Of a stretch of DNA of 64,000 bases, positions 37,914 to 56,579 are shown piece by piece. The notes beneath the pieces are model-generated. The model searched no databases. It was not told where the DNA came from and was given only the letters and a program-made list of their open reading frames with translations. Source of the stretch: Baylisascaris procyonis (lineage: Eukaryota > Nematoda > Chromadorea > Rhabditida > Ascarididae). Location: contig JAZARR010000146.1 in the NCBI GenBank assembly GCA_037389465.1, forward strand, positions 3,256,001-3,320,000, given 5' to 3'. Every line of letters starts with the position of its first letter. The first letter of the stretch is position 1. The translations under genes and the position numbers were made by a program.

Positions 37914-39380
37914 GATCGCAACATGACCGATTTATATACAGGCAGCAGGTGTTAATATTTGAGATTATGCAAGTTCAACGAGGGAAATTTTCAAGCCATT
38001 TTATTTCATTTAAAAATATTTTCAACTATGTTTGTGTATATATTTTAAGAAGTAGTATACAATGATTACATGAGTTCATGAGCGAGTAGAGTGAAGATAT
38101 TTTCTACATGAGAAAAGAGGTTGTATTATTTGAAGAGCTTGAGTGAAAGCAAACGAATAATGAAAATCATGACTCATCAATAGTAGACTGTATAGAATTC
38201 TAAGGAATCTAGTATTGCAATGCCATATTTTGTAACTGTATGATTTTTATCAAAGCAGATTATTGTTCTTCATTTCTATATTATTCATATATGTATGTAG
38301 GCGATGTAATTTAGCAAGTCTGATTTTTGCATATTTCCATTTTAGGGTGTTGTCCCAAGCCTTTTTTCGGCATAGTTGATTATCGCCTCCACAAGCTATT
38401 GGCATTTAAAAATAGCTTAAAATTTTCATATACAAATTTTACTCTGCAAGTAGTGAGTTCTCAAAAATACTTGCGCATGCTAATCATGCGCAATGGAAAA
38501 AAAGTTCGAAATTTTAATACCGCTTATAAACCTTAAATACGCATTGTTGCTGCATTGATTTTTAGTGCTATACTAGAATCGGTCGTTTTGATTAGAGGAT
38601 CGTAAAAACAATGTTGTTAGTTTCTCTGATGCCTTCCTATTGGCTTTTTTCGCGTGTTCCAATCGACTACTTCATTGAGCAATAAAATGATATTAGAGAT
38701 TTCTTGTATTGCTTGCTATGAATGATCAGCGTCACAATCAACGCAACACGACTGTTGTCTATTCAAGAAGTGGATTTTCCATAATTTAGCTATTGAAGAA
38801 ATTCGCAATTTACCATAAACTATCACTATAATTGAAATAAGTATATCAATGTCGTCATATTATGAGAGTGTGCGACAAAAAATCGCATAACGATAAACTA
38901 TTCAATTATTCACATTTTTATATGCAAAAAAAAAAAACGTTGGAAGTAAACGTTGAATATACACAACGTATATAGTTTTGATGAAGAAAGCAATTCATTA
39001 TCGTAGTTTAATGAAAGAATCTCACCTATGAAAATGTAGAATAGACTAGACCAATAATGCTAACCAAATCAATTGGAAATCACTATGTATCCCTCTCTAT
39101 GAATCTGCCGTCGGCGACACCGTTGATATGAAAGTGACAGTGAATTTTAACCATCTATATTCGCGCCTTAAATTACCTCCTACCAGGCAAGTTATATTAA
39201 GCTTATCCAACTTATTTTTTTAAAAGAAAATGCTCTTTCTTTCTGAGCAAGAAAAATGAGTAAAGAGTGGGTTTAGACAATGCGAAAGTTTTTTTTGGCC
39301 AGGAATGGAAACAGATTGCAAGAAGCATAGCACTGTGATTCCTCATTACACGAACAAGGTTTGGAAGACAGAATCGCGTA
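37914..39380. other. Non-coding spacer
   Basis: AT-rich sequence with only short reading frames. I see no gene or RNA. Confidence 0.5.
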
Positions 39381-39389
39381 CTTGGGAGG

Positions 39390-39444
39390 TTGTAATATTA
39401 TTGACGAAAGTATATCGCGTACACTTTCGTCAATAATATTACAA
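39390..39444. repeat. Perfect 22-bp inverted repeat (hairpin), 11-nt loop
   Basis: The left arm 39390-39411 (TTGTAATATTATTGACGAAA + GT) is exactly complementary to the right arm 39423-39444. The loop contains ATCGCGTAC, which also occurs just upstream at about 39373. The arms do not extend further. It could be a MITE-like remnant, a palindrome-prone junction or a structured RNA. Confidence 0.9.
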
Positions 39445-40799
39445 TAAAATTTACGAAGAAGAAAATATCACGGCAAGTCGTCCTCAACAATATTGCAGTT
39501 CAAAAAATATCAGGACCGCCTTCACTTTTTTTTTTGCAGAGATCTAAATATGTTCTCAATTCCGATACAGCATGAAATCCATTTTAACGTAATTGCTTTC
39601 CCACTTTTAACACTCGAAGAAAAATTGCAGATAGTTAATTGGTGAGATATTTGGCGGCTTTTCACACAATTACTGCCCCAAAACGACTTTCACTCAACGG
39701 TGACAATTGATCATTATTGGCACAACGCCAAGTGCGCATTTGATAGTGTCTGTCGATAGTAAGCAGCTGTCGTAGCGTTTGCTTTGCGTTAGGTTATATG
39801 CGTCAATCATGGATGCAAATATATATGGTGTGGTGATGAGGTGTCATGTGTGGTGTTCATGCGCGATTCTTATCACAAGGATGCTGGAACGATGTTTTTT
39901 AGGGTCGATTGTTATCAAAGCTTATCACATACTAAAATATCTTTGGTGTTTGAATCTTGAGACATATATGAGAACTTATTAGGCTTATATAAGGCTTTTG
40001 CTCAAACATTAATTTATTTTAATTTCTCGTAGCGGTAGGATCAATCAAACAATCGAAAAGGTTTCGATATTTCTACATTAAGAGTTGTTTCAAAAATTGT
40101 GGAATTCAGAATGAAAGGTAGTGCGAAAGACTTCAATCGTTCAATTGGCCACTTCAAAGCTTAGAGCATGTAAACAAGACCTTCTATCACTCTATAAAAC
40201 TAGCATTGAACTTATGTGCATTCGAAAAAAACAGGTGTTTCCACCGTGGTCACCTTCACGAACGCATTTCGTAATCTTTTTCAAACATAGATTTTAGTAG
40301 ATAAGAGAATTGGTCCGTGAGTGCAGTTGTATCGTTATTGAATCCACTACCTTCCAGACTGGGCAACATTTCCATGATTTAATTATTTAGGGCCCTATTA
40401 AGTGGTACTGATGAGTTGAAATAGATTCCCATTCAAATCTTAGTCGACAATTCATTTATGGTCTCTGCGGGTGATGAATGTTTTATTTGAATTATTTGTA
40501 ATCGTAATTCGGTTTATGCACGCTTTACTTTCTCAGCCTTTGTGCTTCCTATATATAGTATTGTAGCCTTGTGATCCTGTGTATCGTTTGCGCTATTTGA
40601 TTTCTGTGCAGTTGTCTGCTTATAAATAGTGTGATTGAATTCGAAACTAAGTGTAGTGGTCACTTTAGCCTTTCCAATGAAGTATCGTTTGCTGCGTTAT
40701 TAGAATATTTTTGTAGTAATGCCTTTTTTCTAACTGACTTGTGACCTGGGATACTGTTACCTTCGAAATTATTTTTTCTGTGGTACCATGAAGTTTGGT

Positions 40800-41055
40800 T
40801 ATTGTTTAGGCTGGCGAATAAGTGGACCTTGGGCGCCGAAGAGGACAGTTTATCGTATGGAGGGGAAAAGACATTTTATGGCACCCAACCATCACCCTGG
40901 CTTACGGGGCTGATGCTTGCTGATGGCTCGGAGACAAGCGACTCGCCCACACCTACGACGTCGACTGCCCAATGCGCTTGCGTTGGGGAATTTTTGAAGC
41001 GAATATGCAATCTCCGCAGGACGCAGCTTACGTTTGGTTTGTTGCATTGACCTGT
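40800..41055. other. GC-rich island upstream of the KIAA0930-like gene
   Basis: About 250 bp of distinctly higher GC/CpG with open frames on both strands (plus: GAEEDSLSYGGEKTFYG; minus: Arg-rich). It lies 330 bp before the first coding exon of the next gene, so it could be a promoter or 5' UTR exon. No homology was recognised. Confidence 0.35.
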
Positions 41056-41387
41056 GATGTTTTATGCGTAGCGGCCAATATTTTTTCTCACTATTACCGT
41101 GAGAAGGAGCTTTTTTTCCTGGTTTTACATTCATAAACTCCGCTTAGTGGACAGTTGCTTTGTTTCATTGTTGTTCCCGTTTGAATGTTTAGCTTGCTGT
41201 CATCTTTCATGTTTATATTCAGCGGCTTACCTTAGGTGAATTGATCAGCTAGTTCCCTTATAAGACTCAGTGGTCAGTTTGCAGCTGTGTTGTTTAGTTT
41301 GGTAATTTTGTTTCTAAAGCAGTAATAGCTGGCTGCAGAAAGTTGGTTGCATTTCTGTGAATCATTGAAAACGCACAGTTCTCACAT

Positions 41388-48425
<7,038 letters not shown>

Positions 48426-48877
48426 GCATAGTTGCGAATTATTCACGGTTTGTTTATGTTTTGAGGTTGTTGGTGCAGGCGTGGCCAATAACTTGAGGGA
48501 TTTTAGGTGCAAAGATTGCAAATAATCGTCACCCAAGAGTAAGTGATCCCAAAGAAAAAAAAAAACAGAAAAGAAGGTAACTTGAGCGTTTCATTCGAAA
48601 GTCATTCAGTAGCACGTTCGTATCGAACGTTCCCCAATTCTGTCACCCGGGCTGAAATGTACGTGAAAGTTATTTGCTTCAAAAGACACATTGCACCTTT
48701 TGGCTGCGCCTCTTTTTTATCTGTATAACTTGGTCTTTCTCTAGTTCATTCCTACGCTTAAAATTTCTAAAGTGTTCGTCTTTCAGAATTTATTTTTAGG
48801 TACTGGTGAAATGGGTTGATCCTTTGTTGAGAACAGTTTCAACTCGCATCCGCAAATTGGCTTTTTTGCGTTTGGAA

Positions 48878-48916
48878 GGGGAAGGGGAGAAGAGGAAGGA
48901 AGGGAAGGGAAGGGAA
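48878..48916 (+). other. G-rich purine tract (G4-type)
   Basis: Runs of GGGG and GGG separated by AA or GAAG fit the G-quadruplex pattern and lie about 450 bp downstream of the KIAA0930-like stop codon. It could influence termination; no direct evidence. Confidence 0.6.
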
Positions 48917-49205
48917 AAAATGATAATCGAAATAGTGCTGTTCGCTTCTTTATTGGTGTGCTGTTATTTTACTAACATCAGCTATTCGTTCCGTGTTGTG
49001 TTGTTGATTTTCATCACTTGATGTTTTCATGACTTCATTGTTCTGTGTAGGTGACTTGTTTCTAATCTTCTCTTTTCCTTTTCTTTCTGTGGTTGTTATT
49101 TATGGTATTGATTCAATAATGTATGCATTAATTGTAACATTTCTTTGTTCTCGTTGATTTTTTTTTTCATCTTTTGACGGTGTTTTCTTCCTGTCCAATC
49201 TTACA

Positions 49206-49250
49206 GCTTTGTGGAAATTGTTTGCAAAGGAACATGCAACGTGCTTTAAG
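49206..49250 (+). CDS. Exon-like 45-nt segment with no partner (tentative)
   Basis: A strong acceptor (CAATCTTACAG) is followed by an open frame LCGNCLQRNMQRALR and then a possible donor (AGG|GTGACC). No adjacent exon was found, so it may be a fortuitous pair of splice-like sites or an alternative 3' exon of the preceding gene. Confidence 0.15.
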
Positions 49251-50659
49251 GGTGACCATGCGTTGCACTGTCATCAATCGTGAATAGTAGTTGCCGGCTG
49301 TGGCTTGGCTTTTTTCTTGAGGATGCATCGTGAAAATTGGCACCTAAATGAGCTTGGTGGTTTATTTGCGCCGCACAATACCGCCTAATTCAACGGAACG
49401 TGCTCCAGGCTCATTCATGCAGCAGTAAGATTGGGTTGACATAGATTGCTTTTTTCGTCCTCACTAGCTGGTTCGTGCATTTCTATGTGTTGTGAGGGTA
49501 GGGGATAAAATGTCGGGTCGAGTTGCTTATGTGTTTTGTCGCTTTTTTTGGTTCGATGTTGTTCTGATTGATTGTGCTAGAAGTTGATTTTATTCAAGAA
49601 CAATCCTATCATTTCCACTCGTAACGTTTAAGCATTCTGTTTTACCACTAATATATCAGTCATTATAGTCGCTTTTAAGTGACAGCTGTGAATTATTCCC
49701 TATGAAGCTAAACGGTAAATGTTGTTTTGCGTTTCACTAATCTTAGTCGACTCTTATCCGATCTGTTTGTAGCGTTTCTCTTACTCCTTTCTTTCCTATT
49801 TTCTTGCAATCCTCTCTCCCTACCATCCTCCTTTTTCACCTTCTTCCCCTCTACTTCATTTTTTGTTATCATAGTTCCGTCCCATTTCGTTATCTTTTCG
49901 TAGAGCTCAGGGTTTGATTCACAGTTGTATTTTCGCGATTGTCATCCAAGGTTTAATGGAATTTTTTGTTATGCTGCTTTTTCTCGTCGGAAAGAATTTC
50001 GTTGCATCAGTGGCCTGTCTTAGTTTTTTTGCAGACTGGTTATCGAAACAAAGTTAAGAGTAGCGTTTATTTGCTTCCCAGCTTTAATGTAACTGTTGAA
50101 CAAAAAGGTTTCTCTAAATTGGATCGTTAGATGTGGTGAGCCCAAAATCGTTGAGAAATTCACTTAACGTGCTTATAAAATTGCTGGAACTTGAGGATAT
50201 AACATTTTAATAGGATCTGCTGCATGCTTTCTCTAATTGCTTTTGCTAAAATGTTAGAAGATTACGTTGTGATTATGTGAATTGCAGGAACTGCCGTTGA
50301 CCCGTGGGAGGGGAAGTTTAAAGAAAGAGAACAGATGAAGAAGTGGACGAGATGGTTGTCTAAAAATGATTTCAATTTGAAAAAGAAACTTGCAAGTCTC
50401 TTCGATCGCATATTTATTGCGATGCATGATCTTATGAGAAATGCAGCAATCATAGCCAAGATTAGCTGTATGTTCTGGCTGACGCTTTATAGCCAATTGA
50501 CGCTTTAAGACATTGCTGCCCATTGGTGGGCAAATTATGTTTAAAGTTTTATCATTCTTCTACGACTTCTAAGGGCACGTTATCGCTATATGTTGGAACT
50601 GTAGAACTTTTCATAATCAATTGGTTATCGGTGAATTCGCTCATGTGGGCAGGTTATGA

Positions 50660-50801
50660 TTCTTCGAAATCGTTTGCTGTTTGGCGGTCCCCACGTGAAG
50701 AAGCTGCACCACTTCAACTTTCAACTAAATATCAACTGAGGCGCTATGTCCTTTATTCTTCCAAGCGTGACTGTAATGAATTCATCAAGTTTTTGAAGTA
50801 A
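50660..50801 (+). CDS. Orphan terminal-exon-like frame (tentative)
   Basis: The frame SSKSFAVWRSPREEAAPLQL, then STKYQLRRYVLYSSKRDCNE and FIKFLK ends in a stop and has protein-like composition. An overlapping frame after GGGCAG reads MILRNRLLFGGPHVKKLHHF. Only one of the two, if either, can be real. No splice partner was located. Confidence 0.2.
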
Positions 50802-50809
50802 AGCGTTAT

Positions 50810-53280
50810 TTATCAGTGTGTTCAGCTGCAAAATGTCACCACTTAGAAAATGGATTTATGAGGAGATGGAGGAATGCAACGTTCGGCTATGATGTTGCAG
50901 GCATAAGCAAAGGGGGAGGGTGGAAATCAGCTTACCCGAAAATCAACATTCCGAAAAAGTAGTACTGATAACCAGTCGAAATTTCTTTCTACTGCAAATC
51001 GAAGGCGTTGGCTGGCGGATCGAAACTGAATATTCAAAAATGCTGTTTAGTAACCTACCGAAGATGCTCGGTGGTAGCCGTTCTTTCGTTGCAACCGAAT
51101 ACATTTAGGGACGTCTGTCTGTCAGTAACAGGCCAAAGACGTTGAGTTAAACCGAATTGCGGTTACGATCGAATGTACCTTCAAAATATCGGTCGTAAAA
51201 CGACGGAAATCATTCGGTAAAGGCCGAGCTTCGGTTGCAGCCGCAAAACTGACCACTTGGTATTTTTCGGTCATTGGAGGCGGAATGGGATCTCTGTTCA
51301 CTAGCAAAATTCTCAGAAAAGTTGTATTTTACAACATGAATAACGAGATGTGATAGTTTAATATTTGAGGAAATTAGAGGCGTCTTCATGGAAGGTAATG
51401 CGGCTTTGATTTGGCAAGCCTAATTTGGTTACTAAAGAATATAAGTATGGTAAAATAAAGAGTCATAGTTTAAAAGTATGCAGATAGGTTGATGATCTTA
51501 TTACTTCCAGTCATTTTGAATTTACGATTATGTCAAGCCGTATAATGGCGAAGATGTCGGCTGGGGGTTATAAACGATGATAAATGAGTCGATTCTCTTT
51601 ATCTTAATATCTTATTACACAATACCCGCATCAAGCACAAGTTGTACTATGAAAATGTTTTATTACTTCTCGAGGTTAATAGGTTTTCTTATCTGAACGA
51701 TGATGTGAACTCCACAATGTACAGTGATATTATATGCAGTCATGTAACACGTTCTAGGAGGCTAATTTCCTCTAATGATAATTTTATTGGCAGGTATGTT
51801 ATAATGTTGTGTTATGTTATAAACAAAGAGACCTCTCGCATGTGTTATAAACAATAAGCGAAAAGGGTTCCTTTAGAAATATTGTTTCAATAATCGAATA
51901 CATTCAACCGACAGCTAATTCTATCGAAGAGTTGACACAAATACTACTGAGTTGATTAACTGAATAGTTTCATTATGTCGCTTCTCTTTTTAATTAAAAA
52001 CTTTTCAGTGATTCATCACTAAATTCCTTACAATCCTGATACTAACTATTTGTATTGAATACTTTTGTAACTCACACAAATAAAATTGCGTTGCCCAATG
52101 TAATTTGCATATGGGATAGTTCCAAAAGTTTATAAGTTCTGTGAGTTTGCACAAGCATAACAAAGAACAGAGATTGCAACAATGCGATCAAGAAAAATGC
52201 ATCTGTGCCGGATAATATGCATGCAAGTAGATGGTGACACACCCTGCGGCCAGATTATGACCACTGTAGCCGTTTTAATGCATTTTTCGCTAAAAATTTT
52301 ATTGGATATTGAAGTTCCACTTCTTCTTCAGAACTCTGATATCTCTCTCCCTTCCCAGCTCACCCCTCTTTTCTCAGCGCTTCGGCCCTTTCTGAAAATT
52401 CTTAAAGTACTCTGAGCGTCTGGTCAAGGGTGCTCTGAAACTCAGGATCTTCCTACAGATCCTTGTTCATCCAAAACTCAGGATTACTTCAGTCGGGGCC
52501 GCTCTTAAGCTTCAGGCTTGCCAATGCCAGCGGGTGTGCTGGGAGAAAGTGTACGTTTTTCCACTTATGTCTAGAATAGAAGAATCTTTCCCATGTACGA
52601 TAGCATGCCCTCACGTGATTTTGATGCACTCTGTACAAGGCTGCTTTTCTCCATTACTGCTTGTCAATTTCTTCAGCTTTCCATAGGTTGCATTCATATC
52701 ACAAACGACCGCACTGTTCCATCCAGTTTTCAGAAAATTTTGCATTCCACAATTTTTGACTGAAATCTATGACTCACTTTCTTTGAGTTCAGCTTCTTGC
52801 CATCTGAGGTAAACTAAACTGCTAGAGGTCATCTCTCTGCAAAACTTAATTGAGGCTTAAGCTGCAAGGCTGTTAAGAATCGTCTTCTTTGAGTGAACCA
52901 CAACTTCACCGTTCTTGAAGTTTTCACTTTTTGCCACTGCTTATTCACAGCTGCCTGTAGCTCACTTCCCGAAAATCCCTAAATATGCATCCAACTAGTC
53001 CCTCCTAATGTAATGAGACCGTAGGAAGAGAGGGAATAAAAGTTGCTCATGCAACCACGTGCAAATTTTCATCCTGTTGTAAGTAAAATGTACTGAGTGG
53101 AGTTTGCATATTTGAATAGATGGCAGTAAGCATTCATCGAATGCAACATGAGGACATGTATGAGCGTCAATTCTAGTGAATTGATGCTCGATTAGTGAAA
53201 ACGAGCTCAGCATTGTGATCGTTTTTCCTGTTACCCCTGCGGCAATTTCTGATCAACTAGCTCACAAGAATCGTGCACCC
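50810..53280. other. Non-coding spacer
   Basis: Short frames only. At 51000-51260 there are several CGGTTGCA/TGCAACCG-type complementary words (GTTGCAACCGAA near 51090, TTCGGTTGCAGC near 51230) that hint at a degraded inverted repeat. Nothing else is supported. Confidence 0.4.
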
Positions 53281-53289
53281 TATTCAACA

Positions 53290-53326
53290 GTGTGGCAAAT
53301 CGGTTCGCGCCTCAGTTTTGCCACAC
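53290..53326. repeat. 10-bp perfect hairpin
   Basis: GTGTGGCAAA and TTTGCCACAC flank a 17-nt GC-rich loop (TCGGTTCGCGCCTCAGT). The loop contains GGTTCG as in a tRNA T-loop, but no tRNA cloverleaf can be built around it. Confidence 0.6.
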
Positions 53327-53329
53327 CCG

Positions 53330-56300
53330 GCAAGCCTTTTTGTGCATTGTGCGTATGCCGAAAACAAGATTAAAAAACGGCGATTTATCGTCAAATGTTT
53401 CAGTGTAAATTCCCGTCAAGAGCGGGCAAGCGACGTCGCTCTCGTTTGACCACTAATTTAATTTTTTTTTCGTCTCATTGTTCTGCCCTTAAATTCATGA
53501 TCAATTTGTAAAATGCGTTTATCCGTTAGTTTGTTTAACGCGACATGTCTTGCGATGACCGTATCGAATGCGCTCTCTCTCTCTCCTCTACGTTACTGTA
53601 AAATTTACGGCGCAGCTTGCATCCAAGCTTTCATTTATGTGAGGGCGTCCACGTTGAAAATGCAGCATTTTGAATCTCTTCCCTTAATTGCTCCCTAGAA
53701 ATTGCTCGTTTCATTCTTCCAGTGTTGCTGAAATAGTTTGTATACCTTCCGAGCGTGTCAGCTGAGGTTGTGGTCTAAAGTTGAAACATTATGAGGAACA
53801 AATTTGACATGCTAACGAACTTTTCCTACAACAATGTGGATAAATGGTCGAATAATCTACCATGACTTCCAGTAACCACCTCTTCTCTCGAGGCCTTCAG
53901 AAGCTTTGCAAGCGAGTTTTAAGTGCAAAACATCTCATCCAAATATCATCAAGAATACAAACGCATCTCACGTCATGTGCTTTCATATGGTTTATTTTCC
54001 ATCTCCAATATTTTTATTTTTATTACTTTTATGACTATCATTCTCTCGCTTCACGACCACGATGGTCTCATTTTCCTTGCTTGTTAATAAATTCTTCAAC
54101 TGGAATAACGTAGTGGGTATCAGATGAGGGAAGATATAAACGAATGAACATTTCTACTGGCGAGTAATCAACATAGGTGATCCATCCGCGTCTTACTTCT
54201 TGCATTCTTAACAACTATTTAGTCTCCTAACAGTCCTCTATTGGGTCTCTGCTCATACCCGCATAATGTTTGCTTTTGTCTTAAAAATTTTCCTTTCTTT
54301 TCTTATTTCAGTTTTGCCAGAGCACTATATTCATCTGGGTCTATGCCAACGTTGTGCACATAAACGACTTTACGTCAGTATTATCTCAGTATAACACTTT
54401 TGTCGCTTTCGATCAGCTAAGAATTTCAATATCGTTTGTCAACATAAGCAAAATGCACATTCTCCTATATCAATGTATTTACAGATTTCAGTAGCTAAAA
54501 AGTCTCCATGATCATGTAAAGGATTTTGCATTAGATGAAACGAAGCATCTAAGGAGTGAAGAACAGAATGAAATGAATTTATTTCTCTGCGAATGAATTC
54601 GGGAAATATGCATCATCTTCGTCACGTTTGTTACGTGATTGGGCAAGCAATTCACCTGAGATTATGCTTTCCTTGTAGACACGCAATTAGGGTTTTTTGT
54701 GATATTCGCATTTCTTGGTTTCGGTTATACAAACGTTCCGTAAGAATGAATGCTTCATCTAAAAATTTGTGCAAAACTTACTATGATTTGCATAAAACGC
54801 GCTCCACCATTTGCTTGCCTTTGCATTTGCAACGTTTGCATTAAAAACCAATTTGCATTTGCATATTTCCTATCACCGAAACTTGAATTTAAGTGAATTT
54901 GAGCCTAAGTTCCCTCACCTCCCGCCGACTTCCCTCATTGAGATATCCTAAAATATAAGTGTCGTCTAATTTTCTACATGCGCATTTCATTCGTTATTGG
55001 TTGATGTTTTTGTTGTGCTCTCCATCTTTATTTTCTGTCAAAGAACATAGCACTTTAAGTGACAAATAAAGGTTTCCGAAGTTTTTTCCTCAGATTTTAG
55101 AGCGCTATCGAGGAAATTCGATTAGCTTTGCATTAAACTCTCTAAACTGTTTTTTCTCTATTAATGCCTTGTCTTTCATCAAATTTTTGAAATTTACCAC
55201 CAAGCTAATTTTGATCTAAGTCACAATCTACAACCGATTAAAAAGTCCAGCCGTGCCATATGTCAGAAACGTTATTTCCCATCAAGTCAATGCATCCCTT
55301 TGGTGAAGAATATTTCTCTACAACCTTGCTAAACTTTCTTTAGCAAGCTTTCATTGTTGCTTATTTCGTTCAAAGCATGTCTGACTTACATCAATCCCTC
55401 TTCGGCTAGATTTTCATTTGCGCTGGGTATATGTTGCAGAGTAGAGGGCTGCCATTATTTTGCAATTTTTGCGAGCAGGACCGTTTTGTGTGCCTGCACC
55501 TATGCGTCTGTATCCGCGCGATCGTTCGACGATTCCGGTAGGGAACTACTGAAGCAAGAAATTCAATGCATATAATCTGAACCACAGCGGATCCGGTAGT
55601 AGATTTCAAGTTGATTGATCGCCGCCGAAAAGAAGTGTTGATATTTACAAATGTCAAGAGGTGTCTAGAAAATTTCACACATTTTACACCCATCGGATTG
55701 CGTTTTTCGCAATCGACCAGGTTGCATAGATTGATTCAGTTTAGATACTAAAACGTCATTGTGCTTTCCTAGGGACATATAAAGATCTTGAAAAGCAAGG
55801 CAGATGAGAGGGGAGGAGGAGGAGTGTCCTCTGTGCGCTCATGTCTAATGTAAAATGCTTTCATATTTGCTGGCAGTTTATGAATGCAGTTGATTTGATG
55901 AGCGTAAGTTCAAAAAACCACATCATTCTATTCATCTGATATGCTATTTCATTTGCAGCTAGATAAAATATATCAAAACGGGAACACCCCTTTGTGTTTT
56001 TGGATACGAAGAGGTTGCTCGAGCACTCTGGAAAATGTCTGAGGGACTTATTGAATCCTGAAATTTCTGGAAATTGTCAAGAAGTGTTTGTATGTCTGCT
56101 CGCTTTTCTTCACCATATTTCAGCTATATCCGTTTCAGCAAACTAAATAACATTCACAGGAAATTTGTTCACATAATTTGCCTGCTCCCGCTCCGAAAAT
56201 CCGCAGCCATTTGTAATTTCTTGAATGTTATGCGCCATTTGAGTCCTAATGGGGCGTATTATTTTGTGATGAAATGGCAGTTATAAAATTCAAAAGAGTT

Positions 56301-56485
56301 CTCCATTTATATGATAAAGCGTATAGTATACTTCAACTGTCTAATACAACTATAAGAGCGGCAAGCTTTTATCTTGTATTAAATTTAAAAGCTGGTCGTC
56401 AATTTGCTCATCTACATGAATGCGTTTTTTATGCGCCTTTGCAAGCAAGTTTGCGTTCGCAAAGCACATTATGACAGCGTCGTGC
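53330..56485. other. Non-coding spacer
   Basis: Only short reading frames without recognisable motifs; no RNA gene or repeat family seen. Confidence 0.45.
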
Positions 56486-56575
56486 TCGTGCATGTGTATG
56501 TATGTATGTATTTGTGTGTATGTCTGTGTGTGCGTGTATCTGTGCGTGGGTGTGTGTCTGTGTGTTCATGTGTCC
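56486..56575 (+). repeat. TG-rich repeat (TGTA)n/(TG)n
   Basis: Imperfect GTATGTATGTAT and TGTGTGTGCGTG units form an alternating purine-pyrimidine tract of about 90 bases. Confidence 0.85.
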
Positions 56576-56579
56576 ACGT

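Noticed and set aside
53285..53330. Hairpin with GGTTCG loop considered as a tRNA T-arm
   Set aside because: Stem length and surroundings do not allow a cloverleaf; kept only as a hairpin.
55406..55693. Minus-strand frame with HFFSAAINQLEIYY, considered as a third LINE 3' end
   Set aside because: Only the FFS word matches the LINE C-terminal pattern and no other RT block is nearby.
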